The notes beneath the pieces were generated by a model. It had not been told where the DNA came from. It worked only from the letters and a program-made list of their open reading frames with translations, and searched no databases. A stretch of DNA of 64,000 nt from Symmetrospora coprosmae (lineage: Eukaryota; Basidiomycota; Cystobasidiomycetes; Symmetrosporaceae): the NCBI GenBank assembly GCA_008802785.1, contig VUYT01000001.1:806001-870000 (forward strand), written 5' to 3'. The stretch's first letter is position 1. Each line of letters starts with the position of its first letter. A program made the translations under genes and the position numbers. Shown here piece after piece: positions 51,001 through 61,252 of this stretch.

Positions 51001-51603
51001 ACGACGGCCAACCCTCGCTGACGCGGCGGCGATGCTGCCGAGGTCGGATGGAGTTGGACTCTGGCAAGCAAGGCGTCCTGCTTCGCTCGCAATGCGTTGT
51101 TGGTCTCGAGGAGAGTCTTGCCAATGGATGCGGCTATGCCAAGGTCTGGACCCGCGCAATGCATTAGTTGCTGCCGGTCGTGCCAGTTCGCGCATTACCT
51201 GAGGCAGGAGTGACCAACCTCTCTCCCTGTCCCGGATGATACGCTGAGCTCCGGCGAGCATGTCTTCGAGCTCCTTGGCGGTACGTGTGCCCATCGTCTG
51301 CATCTCGCCTTCGCCAGCTCGGTGGCAATCGCCCGGCCCTTCGCGCTCATGCCCTTCGTACAGCGGCAATTCTGGCGTATAGGGCGGCGTGTCGGGCGCG
51401 ATCTCGCTACCAGGCCCTGCAGACGCTACCAGACTGGTGAGCTGCTTGGAGAGCTGTTCATCCACGAAGGTCGCGGCTGTGAGCATGGATGGAGTGGTCG
51501 TGGTGCCGGTCGCGCCCAAGTTGGAGCCGCTCGACAGCTGGGACGAGCGGGATCTAGGTGGACGAGGGCGCGGAGTGATGGGCGACGACGAGAACTGCAG
51601 CAT
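48026..51603 (-). CDS. Coiled-coil membrane protein with CC1-box (dynein-adaptor-like) motif
   Basis: Three exons, complement of 51219-51603, 49782-51145 and 48026-49708, 1143 residues, phases consistent. I do not recognise a named family. The splice between exons 1 and 2 creates RERDLGIAASIGKTLLETN at about 126-144. It has the AAxxG (A133, A134, G137), LL (140-141) and Asn144 spacing of the CC1 box. Bicaudal-D, Spindly and TRAK/Milton adaptors use that box to bind dynein light intermediate chain. Coiled coil follows near 330-400 (ELERKLYELENELDQAD) and again near 500-560, where LLSEI resembles the Spindly motif. A single hydrophobic segment (LIVLWSRFLVVLAVAVAFSL) lies about 70 residues from the C-terminus, so it may be membrane-anchored. 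Between these are Ser-rich disordered stretches. The ATG at 51603 is first in frame. Adaptor function is an inference. Confidence 0.6.
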
Positions 51604-52807
51604 ACTGGCAGAGCTGTGCACGCAGGATCTGCCAGTTGCTGTTCGGGATGTCGGGGTGGGTTCTGGACTGCTCGCCCACTACTGTTGCGATTTCACGTGC
51701 TACTGGCAGTCAGACGCGACTCGACCGAGGTGCAGACTTCTGGCGAAGCCTGCCGCAGCTCGGTGGTGCCGATGTACGATCGGGCTGACTGAGACTTCTG
51801 GTGCTCCGTATCGCAGTATAAGAGAAGAGACGCTCAGCAGCGGCTCGTCCTGTTCTGTCGTCGTTCAAAGCTGACCGCCCATGTCGAAAACAAACAGCCA
51901 GCAAGCAAAGCGGCATGCTCGATCTCGACCGGCGAGTCGTGAACTGGAGAAAAGCGCCTTTTCACGCTGAAGTCTCTCTCAGGGTTTCCGGAATCATGAT
52001 GGCAGCCTGTTCGAGCGGCACAGAAGCTTGTCCGAGAGGCTATTGTAGATGTGGCTGCGTCTGTCAGTACGACCGACCGCCCAGTCAGCGGAGCAAGGCG
52101 ACTCGAGACCGGCCAAGGAGCAGCGGTTCCGCAGGCGCGCGCAAGTCCGGCCAACGACGAACGTGAACGCGCAGGAGGTCGAGCCTCTGCAGAGCCTACG
52201 CGACTGTACTATACTCGGGAGCCAGACAGTCAGTCCACCGTGCGCTTTATCTTGGCGGGAGTGAGGGCCTCCGCCGCCACACGTACGAATTCGGGAGCGG
52301 GTCGCCCGCGCAAAGCCTCCGCGTCTCGAGACCCAGACTGATGGCCGCGATGTTTTGCACGCCATTTGATCCGAGACCAGATTCGCAGCCCATACATACA
52401 GTACGCTGCCCTTACAGTACCACCGTGCGCGAGCTGCAATTTCTGGTCAGCTTGGAAAGCTGAAGCCCTGCCCGCAACATCTAACAGAGTGTTCTCGTAC
52501 CGTACCAGTCTCCTCTCCACACGCTCCATCGTCAGACCACTGCATTTGTCATGCCTCGTTGCAGGATTGCGGGCCAATGGGCCTGTGCCTGCCAACTGAT
52601 CTCTAGCCTGATCTCTCCGGGACTTTCTGCCGCGATCTCGATCACAATCAGATAAAGCGCCGGCACGCGGCTGCGGGTCAAAGCCCAAGATTTTTCCCCC
52701 GGGCCTGCAACCGAGCCCTGTCCTGCTCATCTCTGCAGAGGGAAAGCCCACACACTTCTTCTTTTCCTTCTCTGCATCTGCAAATATACAATAAACCAGT
52801 GACAGAC
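51604..52807. promoter_or_regulatory. Divergent regulatory region between the CC1-box gene and the siderophore transporter
   Basis: 1.2 kb without a supported gene. An AGATAA (GATAA at 52651-52655) lies 153 bases before the transporter start. GATA-type iron repressors such as Urbs1/Sre1 bind WGATAA-like sites before siderophore genes, so this is a candidate element; a lone hexamer is weak evidence. Confidence 0.35.
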
Positions 52808-55314
52808 ATGGACGCGGACCGACAGTACAACCCAGAGCTGGGGCGCACGGCCTCGCGAGGAAGCAACCCTCCTCACTACGATGTCGCAACCCAGAACGGT
52901 GTGCGCAAGGCCGAGGGTGAGGAAGACACTCACACTTGTCGCGCACGGATGGATGGCCAGGTGCGACAGCGAGCTGATGCACACTGCGCCATCAACAGCC
53001 TTGCAGAACAAGCAGATCTGGGGAAAGTGGTCCATGGTGATCCTCTTCATCGGTGCGTGCAGTGCAGGCCCAGTTTTATCAGATTAGCCTCGGCAGACAG
53101 GCGGGAAAAAGCGGAGATCCCCCCACCTCGCCGGACCCCGAAGCTGATGAGATCGCATGCCCATCAACAGGCGTTGCCATCATGGCCTACACCTATTCGC
53201 TTGACGGCACATCGACTTGGTTCTACGCACCGTGAGCGGCTGTCCAGCGGTACTACTTCGTTCGTGTTCTGAACGGACCGCTTTCGCTGCTTTAGCCTCG
53301 CAACATCCGACTTTGCACTGCACTCACTCCTCGGTGCCGTCTCTGCTGTAGCTGCCATCATCATCGCTGTAGGTCGCTCGCCCACCCGATCATCGACCTT
53401 TCTCGGACGTCAGCTGAATCTCGCCCTGTCTGGCTTCGCTCAGGTCGGCAAACCCGTCGCGGCCAAGTTCGCTGATGTTCTCGGCCGAACAGAGGCGTGG
53501 ATCATCTCCATCGTCCTGTATGCTGTCGGCTACGTCATCCTCGCTGCCTCGGGAGGCATCGGCGCCTATGCTGCCGGCACCATCATCCGCTCGGCCGGCT
53601 ACGCTGCCGTCCAGATCCTGATGCAGATCATCATTGGCGACGTGACGAGCCTCAAGTGGCGTACATTCACCTCGTCGCTCGTCTCTGCTCCTTACTTCAT
53701 CAACGGCTTCGTAGGCTCCAACATCGCTGCCGACATTGTCGCAGAGTCCTCGTGGCGATGGGGCTACGGCATGTTTGCGATCCTCTTCCCCGCTTGCGCC
53801 ATTCCCATCGTTGGCATCCTGCTCTGGTCTCAGATCAAGGCGTACAAGCTTGGCGTTGTCCACACCACCAACCCATACGAGGAGACTGAGGCTCGAATTG
53901 CGGTCGTCAACAACACGCCCCTCCTCAAGAGGGTCTACGCCTTCCTCGACCAGATGGATGTTATTGGCCTCCTTCTCTTCACCGCTGGCTGGACATGCGT
54001 GAGTTTAGCAAGTCGTATCGCTTACAGTCACCGTGACGGTCAGATATTGATTCCGGGCCGTGCTTGAAATGCTTGCACACAGCTGCTCCTACCCCTCACT
54101 CTCGCCAAGTAAGCCGTCGCGCCTCTGCCTACTTTGGGCTACAATGCAATGCTAACTAGCCGTTCTGCAGCCGTTCCACCCTCCCGTGGTCAAGCTATAA
54201 GATCATCACCATGCTTGTCCTCGGTCCCATCATCCTCATTGCCCTCTTCTTCTACGAGTGGAAGTTCGCCAAGTACCCCTTCATTCCAGCGCGCTTCGTC
54301 GTCAACCGCACCGTTCTGTGCGCCGCCCTCATCGGCTTCTTCGACTTTGTCTCCTTCTACCTTCAATTCACCTACCAGTACTCGTTCATCTGTGAGTCCC
54401 GTGCTCCTCGCAGGCTGATGGGGCGAGTTAGGCTGATCTCCACCTGTTCCACAGACGTCGTCAAGGACTGGTCTCCGGTTAACCAGAACTACTTTGGCCA
54501 GACGCAGACGCTGGCACTCACCTTCTTCGCCATCATGGCAGGCGCAATAATTCTTTATATCCGTCGATACAAGAAGCTGCTCATGATTGGTCTCCTCATC
54601 CGTCTTCTTGGTGTTGGACGTGAGTTGAGCTAGCCGTATAGCGTATTATGCCGGTCATGGTCGTGGTCGCAGACTGACCGTGTTTCCTACTGCAGTGATG
54701 ATCCGCTCCAAGGGCGCACGAGGCAGTGACGCCGAGCTCGTGATCGTGCAGATCATTCAGGGTGCCGGTGGCGGTTTCGCGGCCGTTTTGGCTCAAACTG
54801 CCGCACAGGCGTCTGTCGCGCACCAGGATCTTGCCTCCGTCACTGCCTTCGTGCTGATCTTCGCCGAAATTGGAAACGCCATCGGCACTGCCATTGCTTC
54901 GGCGATCTGGAGGAACACAATGCCTGGCCAGCTCCAGGAGCACCTCGGCGCTGTCACCAACAACCAGACGCTCATCGACTCGATCTACGGCTCTATCACC
55001 ACGGCCGCGACATACCCCTTCGGCGACCCGATCCGCACAGGGACGATTGAGGCTTAGTGGGTGGTGACGCACGCTGCATGCTGCTACGCTGCCCAGTGCA
55101 CGACACTAATGATGCATGCCCCGCGCCCTGCAGCACCTACACGATGAAGATTCTCCTTATTGTGGCTACCGTCATCGCCGTCATCCCACCTCTCCTCGTC
55201 CTCCTGATGAAGGACATCCGCTTCGGCGACCAGCAGAACGCCGTCGAAGGCAAGGCCACGGATGGAGAGTCACTGGCCGAGTCGGAGGACCTCGACGACA
55301 AGGCAAAGCACTAG
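52808..55314 (+). CDS. Siderophore-iron transporter (SIT-type major facilitator)
   Basis: Ten exons: 52808-52898, 52999-53052, 53171-53231, 53296-53368, 53444-53998, 54083-54108, 54171-54391, 54455-54619, 54696-55056 and 55134-55314, 595 residues, all phases consistent. SIT proteins are 12-14-helix MFS carriers importing ferric siderophores at the plasma membrane or endosome. Typical features rebuilt by splicing are VAIMAYTYSLDGTSTW, LATSDFALHSLLGAVSAVAA, GKPVAAKFADVLGRTEAW, GFVGSNIAADI, SSWRWGYGMFAILFP, the long loop LLKRVYAFLDQMDVIGLLL, and IQGAGGGFAAV. The cytosolic tail is acidic (ESLAESEDLDDKAKH). Exon 6 is only 26 bases. The transported siderophore cannot be read from sequence. No siderophore synthetase or other iron gene flanks it. 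Confidence 0.88.
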
Positions 55315-55679
55315 ACGCGCTTAGTCAGTTTCGAGAGAGCGTCGCTCTGTGTTCAAACGCTCAAATGGTGCCGCGAGGGAGGTGTGCCGATAGTCTGCTA
55401 GTATTAATCTTTCCTGAGGATTGTGTAGATAGGTTTGACTGTGCATAACCGTGTTCATCAGTTGCCGACGCAACAGAGGCTTTTGCGGACATCACAACCC
55501 GCTTCAATTGCATCGTGCAGATGCGCATGCCTTGGTCATTCAACACTTGGGTAGCGCCGAAAGGCTCAGTCACTTGAAACAAAGCACGGGTAGATGTACG
55601 AAGCAGATGTGGGAGGTATCGAACTAGAAAGAGGAGATAAGAGAATAGGCAGCTGGCGAGACCTGTGCAAGACCTGCGT
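55315..55679. other. Convergent intergenic region, no gene seen
   Basis: 365 bases between the 3' ends of the transporter and the LEA-like gene. It should hold two 3' untranslated regions; no coding signal seen. Confidence 0.45.
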
Positions 55680-56718
55680 CTACTGCTTCGCAACCTCGTC
55701 CGCCTTCTTCTCCAGGGTGACCTGAGCGTCTTTGGCGCCCTGCATGAGGTTGCTCGTCATTGGCTCTGCTTCCTCCTTGGCCTCCTCTGCTTTCTCGGCA
55801 GCGACGTGACCAGCACCAACGACGATATCCTGGGCCTTGTGCAGACCGGCGGCGACCGTATTGCGGGCTGCGGAGCGTGAAGAATGCGATCTAATTCAAT
55901 GTTTGTCTGCATTGCGAGCGGGCTGACAAATGCACCCACCCTGGTCTAGGTACGAGGCGGCAACGGGGGCGGCCTGGTCGGCACCCTCGGCGGCCTTCTT
56001 CTCGCCTACGGCAACGGCGCTGTTCGCGAAGGCGAGGGGGAAAGTGAGACGAAGGGTAGCATCCCGGTCAGCCGATGCGAGCGAGCCGGGACATGGGCCG
56101 CTGTCACGTACTTGCTAGCAGTCTCGAGGACCTTGCCGAGGAGGTTCCTGCTCTCGTCAACAAGACCACCGAGCGTTTGCGTCGTGTTGCCCGGGAGCTG
56201 AGTGTTGTCGGCAGCCTCCTTGGCCTGTCCAGCCTTCTCGCTTGCAAGCCCAACGAGGCCTGTCCCGCAGGAAAGTGGGGAGGTAGAGGGGCCGTTTAGC
56301 ACACAACTGCGCAAACGGTTCCATCTGATCAGTTCGGGCCCACTGACCCTTGGCATAGTCAGCTGCGTGGGAAGCGAGAGCAGTCGCAGACTGAGTGATG
56401 GTCTGTCCGGGATGAAGAAGGGTGGGTCGGGTCAGTCTGGCGATGTGTCACCTCAACCTGCTCAGGTCCGCGCCGCCCTTCTCCCACCTGGCCGTGCTCC
56501 TCTACGGTCTTGCCGGTCTGCTGAGCAGAGAGGTCGTTTGCCTTGTTGAGAGCTGCGGTTGCGACCTCGTTGGCCTTGCTTGCCGCCGCGCCTGGTGTCA
56601 CAGCCCGCAGTGAACGCGGTCAGAACTATGATATCGGTTGGGGAGCTCCTTGCTTGGAATCCCCCGACTGACCGGCTGCATTGGAAGCTTGCTCGCCGAT
56701 GGGAGTTCCGCTGGACAT
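55680..56718 (-). CDS. Ala-rich amphipathic (LEA-like) small protein
   Basis: Six exons, complement of 56673-56718, 56488-56591, 56348-56402, 56112-56259, 55940-56019 and 55680-55867, 206 residues, all phases consistent. No enzyme or named domain is recognised. The composition is striking: about one quarter Ala, rich in Lys, Glu, Gln and Gly, with no Cys, Trp or Phe. It has repeated helical units such as SKANEVATAALNKAND, ASEKAGQAKEAADN and VAAEKAEEAKEEAE. This resembles group 3 LEA proteins and other amphipathic-helix proteins that are disordered in solution and fold on membranes or on drying. There is no signal peptide or membrane helix. It is transcribed divergently from mitochondrial aspartate aminotransferase. 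A perilipin-like lipid-droplet role is an alternative. Function is inference only. Confidence 0.7.
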
Positions 56719-57137
56719 GGTGATGTGTTAGAAGTGTAACAGAGGTTGTGCTGTATCTGAATGCAGTGCTGCGGGTGGAGAAAAGGAAAGATGTGCGTGA
56801 AGTCGCAGGCGGCACAGGTATGTTAGCTGGCCTGCCTGTGCGGGGCCACAGAATTACCACTGGCAGGCACCGAGCGAGCTGGTACTGCGCAGCGATCAGC
56901 AGACTAGAGACTCACTGAGTGCAGTGTACTGCATGCTCTGGTAGTTGCTCCGCGCTGCTACTGGACACTATCGCGTACGTCGAGCGCCCTCTCTGCCACC
57001 GCGAGTCCCCAGTGCCTTGCTGCACCCGCCCGCGCACCCCCCCGCTCTCCCTGCCCGGCCCGAGGAGGGTCCCCTCAGGTTGTTCACTCCCCCTCTCGCC
57101 CTGCAGTATCTTGCAAATAGGCAGCACACCCTCCGAT
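56719..57137. other. Divergent promoter between the LEA-like gene and AAT1
   Basis: 419 bases shared by both start regions, with a C-rich, pyrimidine-biased stretch (57025-57060) shortly upstream of the aminotransferase start. No gene seen. Confidence 0.45.
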
Positions 57138-58965
<1,828 letters not shown>

Positions 58966-59225
58966 AGCTCAGATAGGTTTGCGCAGCTACCTGTCTTACT
59001 TCTAGCACATCTTGAAATGCATGAATCGAGCGCTTGTCTTCCGAGATGTGCAACTCAGAAAGGGCACTCCTTGCTAGTCGAGCTGGCTGCGTTCCCGTCT
59101 GTGCTTCACGGGTCCGTTGAGGTCGGCTGCGAGGGAGGGTGCCCAGATGTGATTGTCTACCTCGCGTCCTGCCGGGCTCTCGGCAGCCTGTCAGACAGAA
59201 GCCAACCACAGACTAAAGTGCCGCT

Positions 59226-60724
59226 ATGACGCCCACACCCCTCGTACTGGGCAGCAGCGCATCCTCACCCTCGACGTCGAGCAGCGCAGCGGACGGGAGC
59301 TCTGACCTCCCTTCGCTCGTCAGCCTCCACCCCGTCGCCGTCGCCTCCATCCTCGACCACCACCTCCGGCGGCCGCGCGATGCAGACAGGAACGAGCAGG
59401 ACAGGGTCATCGGCACCCTGATGGGTACACGGAGCGAGGTGAGTGCTCAACGATGCTGCTGCACGCACGGTCAGCTGCTGTGCTGCTGCGCCTTGGCCAG
59501 TGCAGGGAGGAGCTGCCACCATTGTCTGCTGGGCACGGGCTTCGCGCGGGCGGGCGCAACAGCGAGCTGGCTACGCAGGGAACGGGACAGCCAGCCATAG
59601 CTAACGTGTGCTGTCCTACCTGCTTGCGCAACGTCCGTATGCACCCCCCTGCCCACTCAGACTGGACACGTCAACGTCCTCTCCTCGTTTGGCGTGCCCT
59701 TCGGAGAGGTCGAGGGAAAATTGCTGCTCGACACCGACTCGCTCAGGCAGCAGCTCGAAATTGTCGTCAAGGCCCAGCCGAGACTGCAGGTAGTTGGATG
59801 GTGGGTTCTGCTGTGCTCTGTGCTCGCTGCGGAGTGCAGCGAGCGTGAGGCCTGTTTGCTCTCGCTACATCTGGCTAACTCCGGTAGCTTCCAACAGGTA
59901 CGCAACGCACCCCGAGCTCAACTCGTGGACACCTCTCATCCACGACGAGTTTGCATCGCTCTCTTCGACATCATCGCCTTCTGCCGCCCTTACCACCTCT
60001 GCCTCGCCCGTGCACCTCACGCTGGATGTAAAGACACTCCAGACAAAGGCGTACTCGAGCTCCAAGCTCGGCCTCTCGGTCGATGCCAGCAGCAATAGAA
60101 CCTTCGTGCCGCTCAAGACCGAGCTCAAGGTCGAGCACAGCGAGCACAGCGGACGTGAGTGCAATGAGAGCGGCCGCCGAGACAATCGCCGCCGCGGAGC
60201 CTTGCGCTGATACGAAGTTGGATGCTCTCGCTTCCTCCAGTCGAAGTCCTCACACGGTACGCACAGCCTAGCATCCGGACAACGCCCGACAAGGACTCGC
60301 AAAGCCAACCACAGCAGGCCTCGACGGCGCAATTTGTCGCGCCCCTCGTCTCGCTGCAGGGCATGCTCACCGAGGTCTCGAAGATGCTCGACACAATACT
60401 CAACTACGTCAAGCAGGTCAACGAGGGCGCCATCCAGGGCGACGCGAAGATCGGAAGGTACCTGCTCGAGACGCTCGCTAGCGTGCCAATGGCCACTTCG
60501 TCAAAAGCGCAGTTCGAAGAGGACTTCAACAGCCACCTTGCCGTGGGTTGCCGTACAACGCGCACTGATTCACTTTGGCCAATCGCTGATCTCGTCTTAC
60601 CTTTCCCGGCCGCTAGGACCTCCTTATGGTCTCGTACCTCGCCAACGTCGTCCGCGTCAACCTCGAGGTCGGGGCACGCGCAAACATGCTGCACGATGCC
60701 CGGCTGGCTCCGCGTACTGCATAG
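59226..60724 (+). CDS. eIF3f, translation initiation factor 3 subunit F
   Basis: Five exons: 59226-59438, 59661-59800, 59898-60154, 60241-60542 and 60617-60724, 339 residues, all phases consistent. eIF3f is an MPN-domain subunit of the eIF3 complex on the 40S ribosome. The MPN fold covers about 30-170 (VSLHPVAVASILDHH; DRVIGTLMGTRSE; SSFGVPFGEVEG; QVVGWYATHPELNSW). It lacks the HxH...D metal site of active JAMM proteases, as expected for eIF3f. The C-terminal helical part, from about residue 235, has VSKMLDTILNYVKQV, GRYLLETLASVP and DLLMVSYLANVVRVNLEV. Length is normal for the family. Intron 1, at 222 bases, is long for this window. The start is the first in-frame ATG, 260 bases after AAT1. 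Confidence 0.93.
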
Positions 60725-61252
60725 AGTTGTCAAGGTCTGCTGTGACGTGTGATGTGTATGTGCAATGCCAGAACAGCAAAAGCCGCATAAGTGGCGGTCT
60801 CTCCCGACTCCAGTACGCCCCGCTTGCTTTGTTTTGCGAGGACACACTTGCGATTTCCGAGCATCTGCAGGAGCAACGGGCTACGATCGTATAACCGCGT
60901 GCGACAATGCAAGGGTCGCTCGATGTCTGCTGATCCGTGTCGGCCATTGCGCCTCGAGCCAGCTGATGGCGACCCCGTTCATTTGCGCGTCACGCGTCGA
61001 ATCTGGAGGGTCTGTTTACGCCAACGAGCGCGGGGGAGATGTGGTCTGGAGGAGTGGGCAGCGTGAGCAGCAGGAAGAGTATGGTAGCTACGACGAGTAG
61101 TAAGGCTGTGCGTGTGTCCTTCCACTTCGACGTGCAGGTCCCGTTCGAGCTGACATCGCCGCACTCGCTTCAAGCCCGCGGGATGGCTCGGGAAGCCACA
61201 AGCAGCGTCAGCATCGAGTGCCCCGGCAAAGCAGCAGGGCAGGCAGCTGCAG
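60725..61252. other. Gap upstream of the right-edge gene
   Basis: 528 bases. A CTGCAG directly precedes the first ATG of the next gene at 61253, so an upstream exon ending in this gap is possible, but none can be defined. Confidence 0.4.
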
